A stretch of 64,000 nt of DNA from DATAOG01 sp963840925 (GTDB taxonomy: Bacteria; Pseudomonadota; Alphaproteobacteria; Geminicoccales; Geminicoccaceae). Positions 1-7,693 of this stretch are shown here, piece by piece. Location of the stretch: assembly GCA_963840925.1 (NCBI GenBank), contig CAWJAY010000002.1, positions 122,839-186,838 of the forward strand. Direction: 5' to 3'. Both the position numbers and the translations under genes were made by a program. Position 1 is the stretch's first letter; each line of letters begins with the position of its first letter. The notes under the pieces were generated by a model. The model did no database searches. It saw nothing but the letters and a program-made list of their open reading frames with translations, and was not told where the DNA came from.

Positions 1-851
1 ATCCGGGTCAGCGCCATCGTCTTCGGGTCGACCTTGATGAGACAACCGCTGCCGTTGCAGGCGACGTAAGGAGTTCCCGCAGCGTCGATCTTGATGCCGT
101 AGGGCTTGGCGCCCGGGGTCGGCGCGGTCACGAGGCGGATCTCGCCGCTTGCCGGGTCGAGGCGGCCGATCATGTTGCTCTGCTGGAGCGTGAACCAGAG
201 GATGCCGTCAGCGTCGAACTCGGCGGTGTGCGGGTCCTTGGCCGCCGGGTCGGGCATCTGGTACTCGGTGATTCTCCCGGACTTCGGGTCGAGCCGGCCG
301 AGCGTGCCGTTCTTGTTGCCGGTGTACCAGATGTCGCCGGCGGCATCGGGCGTCACCGAATGCGGGTAGGCGCCCTCGGGCAGCGGGTACTCCCGCAATT
401 TCCCGGTCGCCGGATCGATTCGCCCGATCAGGTTGCCGAACTGCCCGGCCCACCAGATCGAGCCGTCCGGCGCCTCGACCGGATCGCGCGAGCGCTGGCC
501 AAGCGTCGGCACCTGCCACGCCTTGACCGCGATCTCGGCCGCGCCCGCCACCAGCTTCGGGGCCCGCCGCTCATTCGGCGGGAAATGGGTCACCAGGTAG
601 TCGACAATCCGGCCCTGCTGCTCCGCGTCCCCGGACAGGTCGATCATCGTGCCGATCAGCTCCTGCCAGTCCTCCCGGGTATAGCCGGAGCTGCGGGTGA
701 TCTGATTGGTCTGATGGCAGGCCGTGCAAGCCGCCTCGACCAGCTCCTTGCCCTCACCATCGGGTAGTCCAGCCCCCTGGCTGCGCGCCTCGCCGGGAAC
801 AGCCACCGACAGAGCAGCGCCGGCCAGGAACGCCCTCGCTAGCCTGTACAT
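1..851 (-). CDS. Exported c-type cytochrome / Vgb-like beta-propeller protein (3' end outside window)
   Basis: The frame is open from the ATG at 851 to the window edge, so the C-terminus is missing. Residues 1-20 look like a signal peptide (MYRLARAFLAGAALSVAVPG). Residues 42-46 are CTACH, a class I c-type heme-binding motif. The rest has repeats of the type GxIWYTGNKNGTLGRLDP and GILWFTLQQSNMIGRLDP, typical of virginiamycin B lyase/SMP-30-like propellers. Known family members with this cytochrome-propeller layout are periplasmic; substrate and redox partner are not evident. The divergent side holds an MFS gene pointing the same way after a 320-base gap. Confidence 0.8.
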   Translation of the reverse strand, partial: MYRLARAFLAGAALSVAVPGEARSQGAGLPDGEGKELVEAACTACHQTNQITRSSGYTREDWQELIGTMIDLSGDAEQQGRIVDYLVTHFPPNERRAPKLVAGAAEIAVKAWQVPTLGQRSRDPVEAPDGSIWWAGQFGNLIGRIDPATGKLREYPLPEGAYPHSVTPDAAGDIWYTGNKNGTLGRLDPKSGRITEYQMPDPAAKDPHTAEFDADGILWFTLQQSNMIGRLDPASGEIRLVTAPTPGAKPYGIKIDAAGTPYVACNGSGCLIKVDPKTMALTR

Positions 852-1175
852 AGCTCGTCTCCCACCGCTTGTGCCGAGCCTCCTTAACTCAAGATGGTTC
901 GTCCCGCCGCCGAGCAAAAGTCAAGCCGCCGCACGCTGAACCGACACTCCGCCGCGGTCGCCACCAGCGCCTCCTGAAGGCCACATTGGCTGTGCGGTTA
1001 CGGAACTCGAGCACCGCTTCGGGCGGTGCCTTGGTTCATGACGGCGCGCCCCCGCAGGGTCTGGCCGTCTTACCCGAGCGCCCGAGGGGCAGGGTCAGGA
1101 TCCAGCGATCGCTTGCCAGATTCAAGTCGTCCCGGATCGCCGTGGCGGTGGGATGGGGACGTGCGGGCGCCGCGA
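852..1175. other. Intergenic stretch without a convincing gene
   Basis: This 324-base gap lies between the stop of the MFS transporter and the start of the cytochrome/propeller gene, both on the minus strand. The overlapping plus-strand reading frames are arginine/proline-rich antisense shadows with no recognisable domain or ribosome binding site. It must hold the promoter of the cytochrome/propeller gene, but no -35/-10 pair stands out. Confidence 0.5.
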
Positions 1176-2369
1176 TCAGGCCAGCGCCGGGCGCCGGCGC
1201 GGGCCGCTGAGCAACAGCCAAAACGCGATCGAGAGGTTGACCAGGTTCCAGGCGATGCCGTTCAGGAACGCCGCCCGGTAGGAGCCGGTGAGATCGAAGA
1301 TCGCGCCCGACATCCAGCCGCCCAGCGCCATGCCGAACACGGTTGCCATCAGCACGAGGCTGACCCGGGCGCCGGCCTCGCGCGCCGGGAAGTGGTCGCG
1401 CACGATCAAGGCGTAGCTCGGCACGATCCCGCCCTGCGACAGCCCGAACAGCGCGGAGACCACGTAAAGCGAGGCGAGACCGTCGAACGGCAGATAGAAC
1501 AGCAGCGCCAGGCATTGCAGCATCGAGCCCAGGACCAAGGTGCCGGCACCGCCGATCCGGTCGGCGATCAGGCCCGAGCCCAGCCGGCTCACGACCCCGA
1601 AGCCCAGCATCAAGGACAGCATCTCGGCGCCGCGCGCGGGGCCGTAGCCGAGATCGGCGCAGTAGGCGACGATGTGCACCTGGGGCATCGACATCGCGAT
1701 GCAGCAGCCGAGCCCGGCCACCACCAGCAGCGCCTGGAGGGCGGAGGGCGAGACGTTGGCCATGCCCGGAAAGACGCGCATCCGGCCGGCGCTGCCGGGC
1801 TCCTCGAGCGGCGCGCGGCGCCGGAGCGCCAGCGCGAGCGGCAGCATGGTCAGCACACAGAAAAGACCGATCGCCATGTGCGCCTGGCGCCAGCCGATCG
1901 TGGCGAACGCGTATTGCAGCAAGGGCGGCCAGATCGTCCCGGCCAGATAGTTGCCGCTCGCGACCACCGCGACCGCGATGCCGCGCCGGCGCCGGAACCA
2001 GAGCGAGACGTCGGCGACCAGGGGTCCGAAGGTCGTCGAGCTGCCGAGCAGCCCGATCAGCAGCGCCTGCGCCAGCGTGAACTGCCAGAGCTCGGTTGCG
2101 CTCGCGGCGGCGAGGTAGCCGAGCCCCAGCATGCCGGCGCCGATGATCACCGGCACCATGATCCCGAACCGGTCGGCGAGCCGGCCCATCAGCACGCCGC
2201 CGAGCGCGAACCCGACCATGGTCGCGGTGTACGGCAACGACGCGTCGCCGCGGTCAACCCCGAACTCAGCCTCGATCGCCGGCAGCGCGACCACGACCGA
2301 CCATAGCCCAATGCCGCCGATCGTGCTCAGCGCGAGCGAGGCCAGGAGCCGCCACACCAGCATCGCCAC
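1176..2369 (-). CDS. MFS transporter, monocarboxylate/OFA-like
   Basis: A 397-residue polytopic membrane protein of typical major facilitator length, with about 12 hydrophobic segments. The loop between TM2 and TM3 carries GRLADRFG, the MFS motif A signature (G-x-L-a-D-r-x-G), with a weaker repeat (GLIADRIG) at the start of the C-terminal half. The pattern resembles the monocarboxylate porter/oxalate-formate antiporter branch, but the substrate cannot be read from sequence. It stands alone: neighbours are an oppositely oriented lipoprotein and a cytochrome/propeller gene. Confidence 0.85.
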   Translation of the reverse strand: MAMLVWRLLASLALSTIGGIGLWSVVVALPAIEAEFGVDRGDASLPYTATMVGFALGGVLMGRLADRFGIMVPVIIGAGMLGLGYLAAASATELWQFTLAQALLIGLLGSSTTFGPLVADVSLWFRRRRGIAVAVVASGNYLAGTIWPPLLQYAFATIGWRQAHMAIGLFCVLTMLPLALALRRRAPLEEPGSAGRMRVFPGMANVSPSALQALLVVAGLGCCIAMSMPQVHIVAYCADLGYGPARGAEMLSLMLGFGVVSRLGSGLIADRIGGAGTLVLGSMLQCLALLFYLPFDGLASLYVVSALFGLSQGGIVPSYALIVRDHFPAREAGARVSLVLMATVFGMALGGWMSGAIFDLTGSYRAAFLNGIAWNLVNLSIAFWLLLSGPRRRPALA

Positions 2370-2591
2370 CGTCCGATTGCAGGGCGCCCCCGGAAAGTGG
2401 CCAGCCCCCGGCCAGCGCCGAGGGCCACTTCACCTGGACTGCGCGGATCTTTCCCGGCTCGACCCTTAGCCGAACCGCGGCCGCGGATCGAGTCCCGTTC
2501 GCGGACTTCACTCTTGATCGCGCACCGGCGGGGGAGGATTGTGGCACCGGCTCCAAGCCCGGAGCCGCCCCGCTCCGACGATGGAGGTCGA

Positions 2592-3065
2592 ATGCGCGCG
2601 CCCAAGCCGATCATCCCGGCCGCGCCGATCCTGTTGGCGCTCGCTGCCTGCGCGCAGATCGGCCAGCCCGATCCCGAGCGGGACCAGGCGCTGACGGCGT
2701 TCGTCACGGCGCAGGACGAGGCGCGGGACCAGCTCCGGCTGTTTCAGAACGAGCCGCACGGGTCCTGCGGTTCGCAGCACCTGGCCCAGGCGTCAAGCGG
2801 CGCCGAGGCCAACCTCGCGCTGCTCGACCCCTCGCGGCGGATGGACCCGAGCGTCGTTCCTGCGGTCGCGGAGATCTATGGGCAGCGGCCGGTCGCCGAC
2901 GCCGCCAGCCTGACGCTCGACGTCGCCGACGAGGCGGCCGAGTCCGGCTGCCCGGACCAAGCGCGCTCGCTCTATCGCTCCGTGATCGACCGGTATGTCA
3001 GATCGGACTACGCCGGCTATCGCCAGCGCGCCGAAGTCGGCCTGGCCGAGATCGAGGGTCAATGA
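2592..3065 (+). CDS. Small predicted lipoprotein
   Basis: 157 residues. The open frame extends upstream, but the ATG at 2592 is chosen because it directly precedes a lipoprotein signal: basic MRAPK, a hydrophobic stretch, and a lipobox LAAC with cysteine near residue 21. The mature part is hydrophilic with four further cysteines (GSCGSQH, SGCPDQ) that could form disulfides, and a C-terminal TPR-like helix pair (ARSLYRSVIDRYV). No family was recognised. It probably sits in the inner or outer membrane facing the periplasm. Confidence 0.7.
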   Translation: MRAPKPIIPAAPILLALAACAQIGQPDPERDQALTAFVTAQDEARDQLRLFQNEPHGSCGSQHLAQASSGAEANLALLDPSRRMDPSVVPAVAEIYGQRPVADAASLTLDVADEAAESGCPDQARSLYRSVIDRYVRSDYAGYRQRAEVGLAEIEGQ

Positions 3066-3114
3066 GCTTCTGACGACTGCCGAGCACCCCCTTGGCCTCA
3101 CGCCACGACCGCAA

Positions 3115-4146
3115 TCAGGTCAGGCCCTCGGGGGGTCCATGCTGGGCGCTGGCGGTGGTGGTGCCGGCAGGGCGACGTCTGGCGGCCTGAAGCCAAGTCC
3201 GGGCGGAAACTCGCGCCGTCGAGCGAAGGATCAGGATGACGATCCCAAGCAGCGTTGCCGGCACCAGCAAGAACGCCTGCGCGATGGTCGCGACCGCAAT
3301 GCCGTGCGCGGGAGCCCAGGCCAATGCCGAGAATGCGACCGCGTAGGTGAACTGATAGCTGCCCAGGTAGGCCGGCGCCGTGGGCACCAGCGTCCCGAGA
3401 TTGACGAGCCCGACGATCAGCAGCAGCTCGAAAAGCCCGCAATCGATGCCGCTCGCGCGCAGGATGCAGGCCAGGGCGGCCGCCTCGAGGCTCCAGACGC
3501 CCAAGGTCAGCGCCGCGAACGGGAGCTTGCGCACCTCGCTCCAGCTGCGCAGACCCGTGATCAAGTCGTCGAGACGCAGGCGGGCGAACCGGGGCAGCCA
3601 CTGCGATGCTCTTTCCGTACGGGGCACGAGCACCGCGCTGGCGAGCGCAACCGCGAACAGGCAGACCCCGAGCAGGCCGACGACGGTGACGATGTTCCAA
3701 GCCCTGCCGCCATCGTAGAGCCGGGGCCCGACAACGACGATGCCGGACAGCAGCGCCGCGACGATCGCGGCGAGATCCGCCAGGCGCTCGACGAAGATCG
3801 TTGCGAGCAACGAGGAGCGGGTCTGTCCCAGGCGCTGCTTGCCGTAGTCGGCGCGCACCAGTTCCCCGAGCCTGGCCGGCAGGATGTTGTTGACTGCGTT
3901 GCCGACCAGCAGCACTTCGCCGACATCTCGGATCCGGACCCGCCCGAGCGCCGCGAGCAGGCGGGACCAGCGCACGACGCGCACGATCAGGCTCGTGGCG
4001 TAGACCGCGCTCCCCGATAGCAGCCAGGATGCGTCCGAGCGCGCCCAGACGGCACGCACCTCCGCGAGATTCTGGTTGCGTAACGCCAGCCAGAGGAACA
4101 CCAGGCCAATGATGATCCCGAGCGCAGCCCGCAGCAGCTTGGTCAT
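3115..4146 (-). CDS. Flippase-like membrane protein (UPF0104/LPG synthase TM-region family)
   Basis: 343 residues with about eight hydrophobic segments. The stretch GNAVNNILPARLGELVRADY is the hallmark of the lysylphosphatidylglycerol synthase TM/AglD-like family (N-x-x-P-x-R-x-G-E). Members are proposed to flip or otherwise handle lipid-linked substrates. It lies 37 bases downstream of a GT2 glycosyltransferase on the same strand, so the two are probably co-transcribed and act on the same polyprenyl- or glycerolipid-linked sugar. The specific lipid is unknown. Confidence 0.85.
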   Translation of the reverse strand: MTKLLRAALGIIIGLVFLWLALRNQNLAEVRAVWARSDASWLLSGSAVYATSLIVRVVRWSRLLAALGRVRIRDVGEVLLVGNAVNNILPARLGELVRADYGKQRLGQTRSSLLATIFVERLADLAAIVAALLSGIVVVGPRLYDGGRAWNIVTVVGLLGVCLFAVALASAVLVPRTERASQWLPRFARLRLDDLITGLRSWSEVRKLPFAALTLGVWSLEAAALACILRASGIDCGLFELLLIVGLVNLGTLVPTAPAYLGSYQFTYAVAFSALAWAPAHGIAVATIAQAFLLVPATLLGIVILILRSTARVSARTWLQAARRRPAGTTTASAQHGPPEGLT

Positions 4147-4183
4147 TACGGCACGTGCCTCAGGTGAGCTCGGGCAAAACAGG

Positions 4184-4954
4184 TCAGACTCGATAGCGAA
4201 GCAGATACCACAACGCCATCACGCCATCGGTCCATTTGATCTTCTTGCCCTGTTCATAGGTCCGGCCGAAATAAGAGATGCCGAGCTCATAGATCCGCCA
4301 GCGGCGCGCGCGGGCGATCGCGGCGCTGATCTCGACCTCGATGCCAAAGTCGTTGCTGCGCAGAACGACGCCGTCGAGGACCTCGCGCCGTAGCATCTTG
4401 TAACAGACTTCGATGTCGGTCAGGGTTTGATTGTAGATCAGGTTGAAAAGCAAAGATATCAAACGGTTTCCTAAATAGTGGTGGAAGAACAGCGAGCGGT
4501 GCGGCTCGCCATAGAAGCGTGAGCCATAGACGACGTCGGCGACCTGGCGTTCGGTGATCAGCGGCAGCATGCGCTCCCAATCGACCGGATCGTATTCGAG
4601 GTCGGCGTCCTGAAAGACGACGACGTCGCCGGTGGCGGCGGCAAGACCGGTGCGGACCGCAGCGCCTTTGCCGGTGTTTTGGGCATGCTCGAGCAGCCGG
4701 AACGTGGCGCCGGTCGGGTTCGCGCCGTCGGCGAGCGACAGCCGGAGATCGCCGTTCTCCAGGGCGGCCTTGGCATAGCGACCGGTCGCCGCGGCGAGGT
4801 TGTGGCGCAGCCACTCGCGGGTCCCGTCTTTCGAGCCGTCGTCGATGACGACGATCTCCTTTTCGACATCCGGAAGCACCGCGGTGACGGCGAGCAGCAC
4901 CGAGGCGATGGTCTGTCGTTCGTTATAGACCGGAATCACGACCGAGAGCTTCAA
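4184..4954 (-). CDS. GT2 family glycosyltransferase, DPM1-like
   Basis: 256 residues forming a single GT-A catalytic domain without a C-terminal membrane anchor. It opens with VVIPVYNERQTI, has VIDDGSKDGT for UDP/GDP-sugar contact and FQDADLEYDP as the metal-binding DxD region, then a dolichol-phosphate mannose synthase-like tail (SNDFGIEVEISA, YEQGKKIKWTDG). Family members transfer a sugar to polyprenyl phosphate at the cytosolic membrane face. It precedes the flippase-like gene, and the large membrane protein at 5187 is divergently transcribed, suggesting a lipid-linked sugar pathway. Confidence 0.88.
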   Translation of the reverse strand: MKLSVVIPVYNERQTIASVLLAVTAVLPDVEKEIVVIDDGSKDGTREWLRHNLAAATGRYAKAALENGDLRLSLADGANPTGATFRLLEHAQNTGKGAAVRTGLAAATGDVVVFQDADLEYDPVDWERMLPLITERQVADVVYGSRFYGEPHRSLFFHHYLGNRLISLLFNLIYNQTLTDIEVCYKMLRREVLDGVVLRSNDFGIEVEISAAIARARRWRIYELGISYFGRTYEQGKKIKWTDGVMALWYLLRYRV

Positions 4955-5186
4955 GCCCGCCTCCCGCTCCGCCGTTTGTCATCGATCGATGGTGTCCGCG
5001 CGGCGCTCTCGTCACGCGGCGGAGGCGATGCACGTCGTTGACATAGCCGCGGATTCCCGCGTTAGGATGGCAGCATAGCGTCGCCTGGACGATGCGGAAA
5101 CGCAAACTTGCCGGGCTCAGCCGTGGGGGCGGGAGCAGATCGGCGCAATCCTCTTCATCGTCGGGACCTGGGGCGGGCTGATCGCG

Positions 5187-6917
5187 TTGCTCACGGGCTT
5201 GGGTGGGCTCGCGGTGCGTGCTGCGGGACTTCGGATGGTCGCAGCGGCCGACCCGGTCTGGAGCTTCTGGCTCGGCTTCAGCCTGCTGATCGCGTTCCTG
5301 CAGATATGGCACCTCGCCCTGCCGATCAACGAGTGGACCCTGCTCGCGCCGCTGGCCTTGGGCGCAGGCGGCCTGCTCTGGAATGCGAGCGACTTGCGCC
5401 GTTGCTGGAGCGCGCTGCCGGTCAGCGACCGGGTCATCCTGACCCTGGCGTTCGGCGGGCTGGCGACATGGCTCGCGGACCGCGCCTGGGCTCCCTTCGA
5501 ACTCTACGACACGGGCCTCTACCACATCAGCGTCGTCCGCTGGGCACAAGCGCACCCGATCGTCCCCGGCCTGGTCAATCTGCACTATCGACTGGCCTTC
5601 AACAACGCGAGCCTGCTCTATGTCGCTGCCCTGGATCACTGGTGGTGGCGAGGCTGGGCGCTGCAGATCAGTGGTGGCGCGCTCGTATTGATGCTGGGAC
5701 TGATGGTCACGCGTGGCCTCGTGCGCTGGGCGAACGGATCGGGGCCAGCGACCACCGCGATCGTGCGCTTGCTGCTGATCATGCCGATCACCGACATTGC
5801 CATGCTGCCGACGTTCAGCTCGACTTCGACCGACATACCGGTGATCGCGCTGACGCTGGTGGCCGGGCTTGCCTGTCTTGCCTTGCTGGACAGCCGTGAT
5901 GATGAAGACAGCCCGCCAGTGGTGTTTCTGAGCCTATGTGCCGTTTGCGCCGCCGCGACCTGCGTCAAGCTCAGCGCGCTGGTGTTCTCCGCCTGCGCCG
6001 GTCTGCTCGGCGGCTTGATATGGCTGCGCGCCGCCGACATCAGAATGGTTCAACGGCTCGGCGTAGCGGCCCTGGGCGTCGCCGTTGCGGTCCTGCTGCT
6101 CGCTCCATGGATGGCTCGCGGGGTCGTTCTGAGCGGCTATCCTCTCTATCCAAGCACGGTCGGGGCCGCGCCGGTCGAGTGGCGTGCGCCGGAGGCGGCA
6201 ACGGTCGCGATGCGCGTCGAGACCCGCGACTGGGCCAGGTGGGAGAAGCGGCCGCCCAAGGATTCATCGGGCTGGGAGTGGCTCGGTACATGGGTAGAGA
6301 ATCGGATGCCGCCGACGAGGAGCTTCTGGCAGGCGCTGCCGCCCGCTCTGCTGGTTACGGCTGCGACGCTCGCGCTCGTGCTGCGAGCATGGCGTGCGCC
6401 AGCGGACCTCTGGCGCGCGCGGCCAGCCGCTAGACTGCTGCTGCCGACCACGCTCGCTCTGGCGTTCTGGTGGTACGCGGCCCCGAATCCCCGCTTTGGC
6501 GCGCAGGTGATCTGGCTGTTCGCAGCGCTGATCGGCGCGCTCGCGGTGCTGGCATGGCGACTCGACCAGACCCGGCGTACGCGCGCGGCGGTCCTGGTTT
6601 GCTGCCTGGTGTACGGGACGCTGCCGATCACGCTCGGGAACTGGGGGTTCTGGCGTTCGCTGGACCGGGAATTCGGGCCGCAGGCTCCGCCAACGGTCGA
6701 GCTGCAAAAGTTCGTGACCGCGTCGGGCCTGAGCCTCTGGACGCCCGCCAAGCTTGACCAGTGCTGGGATGCGCCAATTCCCTGCACGCCTTATCCGGAT
6801 CACCGCCTCCGGCTCCGGCAGCTGCCGCACCTGCACGGCGGCTTTGTCCTGGCGGACGAGAACCGCAAGCCTGGCCGCAAAGCCGCCGCGCGCAAGAACA
6901 AGAAGCCTGCGCGCTAG
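5187..6917 (+). CDS. Large polytopic membrane protein, possible GT-C-type glycosyltransferase; start uncertain
   Basis: 576 residues from a TTG, with about 11-12 hydrophobic segments and a basic tail (GRKAAARKNKKPAR). Overall architecture resembles bacterial GT-C or O-antigen-type membrane proteins, but no decisive motif was seen beyond DTGLYH in an early loop. The TTG at 5187 falls inside a hydrophobic segment whose coding continues upstream (EQIGAILFIVGTWGG), and the frame stays open from 5079 without ATG, GTG or TTG. An ATG at 5092 in another frame (MRKRKLAGLSRG) would give a natural N-terminus after a one-base shift. Divergent from the GT2 gene. Confidence 0.7.
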   Translation: MLTGLGGLAVRAAGLRMVAAADPVWSFWLGFSLLIAFLQIWHLALPINEWTLLAPLALGAGGLLWNASDLRRCWSALPVSDRVILTLAFGGLATWLADRAWAPFELYDTGLYHISVVRWAQAHPIVPGLVNLHYRLAFNNASLLYVAALDHWWWRGWALQISGGALVLMLGLMVTRGLVRWANGSGPATTAIVRLLLIMPITDIAMLPTFSSTSTDIPVIALTLVAGLACLALLDSRDDEDSPPVVFLSLCAVCAAATCVKLSALVFSACAGLLGGLIWLRAADIRMVQRLGVAALGVAVAVLLLAPWMARGVVLSGYPLYPSTVGAAPVEWRAPEAATVAMRVETRDWARWEKRPPKDSSGWEWLGTWVENRMPPTRSFWQALPPALLVTAATLALVLRAWRAPADLWRARPAARLLLPTTLALAFWWYAAPNPRFGAQVIWLFAALIGALAVLAWRLDQTRRTRAAVLVCCLVYGTLPITLGNWGFWRSLDREFGPQAPPTVELQKFVTASGLSLWTPAKLDQCWDAPIPCTPYPDHRLRLRQLPHLHGGFVLADENRKPGRKAAARKNKKPAR

Positions 6918-7050
6918 CCCACAATTTCCAGGACGGCGGCTGCAGTCGTTCCAGACTGATACTGCGCTCCTGGGAGCAACTGGCAGATTTCCTTTGCGGC
7001 GGCGCGCCGCGTTGAAGGGCCGCACTTCGCAGGGCAGTTGCGGTCGGCCT

Positions 7051-7067
7051 TTGATCAAAGGCGCGCC
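7051..7067. repeat. 17-bp repeat, copy 1
   Basis: TTGATCAAAGGCGCGCC occurs here and again, identical, at 7630-7646, on both sides of the EF-hand gene. It is built from two palindromes (TTGATCAA and GGCGCGCC). A looser match (GATCAAAGGGCGCG) lies at 15841, upstream of dodecin. The role is unknown. Confidence 0.6.
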
Positions 7068-7111
7068 ACTGCAAGAGCCGGCCGCTATGGCTCTGCCCTG
7101 CGATGAGCGGA

Positions 7112-7525
7112 CTAATTGCTAGGCCGGACGTAGACTCCCTGTGCGCGCCAGTTGGAATAGGCGTCGTTGGTCATCGTGCCGCCGCTGGCGCCAGCCGCCT
7201 CGGTGAAGCCCTGGGCGCCGAAGTCGCTCCACTCGGTCCGTGAGATCTCGCCATCGCCGTTGACGTCGATTTCGGCGAACTCCGGCATGACGCCTTTGCC
7301 CGAGGTGATCTTGGCGAACAGCGCCTCTTCGCCGAGCGCCTTCTCCCCGGGCGCGATCTTGTCGAATTCCTGATCCGTGCAGAGGCGGGATTCGGTCGCG
7401 TCGACCGAGGCGTCATTGTTCTGGTCGCAGGCGAACTGCACCTGCTGGGCAGCCGCGGGTCCCCCCAGCTGGAGGGCGAGCCCCAGTCCGAGCGCCAGTG
7501 CCGTCGATCCGAACCACGGTTTCAT
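7112..7525 (-). CDS. Exported EF-hand calcium-binding protein
   Basis: 137 residues starting at the ATG at 7525, chosen over an upstream start because it begins a clear signal peptide (MKPWFGSTALALGLGLALQL, cleavage after AAAQQ). Two EF-hand loops are visible: DQNNDASVDATE near residue 35 and DVNGDGEISRTE near residue 88, each with acidic residues at loop positions 1, 3, 5 and 12. It is a small periplasmic or secreted calcium-binding protein, probably a sensor or buffer. It stands alone between convergent and divergent neighbours. Confidence 0.82.
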   Translation of the reverse strand: MKPWFGSTALALGLGLALQLGGPAAAQQVQFACDQNNDASVDATESRLCTDQEFDKIAPGEKALGEEALFAKITSGKGVMPEFAEIDVNGDGEISRTEWSDFGAQGFTEAAGASGGTMTNDAYSNWRAQGVYVRPSN

Positions 7526-7629
7526 GATAGCCTCTCCCGTTTGGGCGGGCGGTCCTGCCGCCCCATGCAGAGTTGAACGCGATCTGGGCACGGAACGCCG
7601 AAACCGCTCGCGGGTTCCGCGCTCGCCTC

Positions 7630-7646
7630 TTGATCAAAGGCGCGCC
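7630..7646. repeat. 17-bp repeat, copy 2
   Basis: Second identical copy of TTGATCAAAGGCGCGCC, 48 bases upstream of the iolD start, in the intergenic region between the EF-hand gene and iolD. It could be an operator or simply a dispersed repeat. Confidence 0.6.
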
Positions 7647-7693
7647 GGGGAGGATGGTGCGGCGTAGGGGAGACCGTTTCGGGAGGCGTTGCG

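Noticed and set aside
1026..2306. Plus-strand frame of 426 codons opposite the MFS gene
   Set aside because: His/Arg/Ala/Gln-rich antisense product of a high-GC gene; the minus strand encodes a clear 12-TM transporter.
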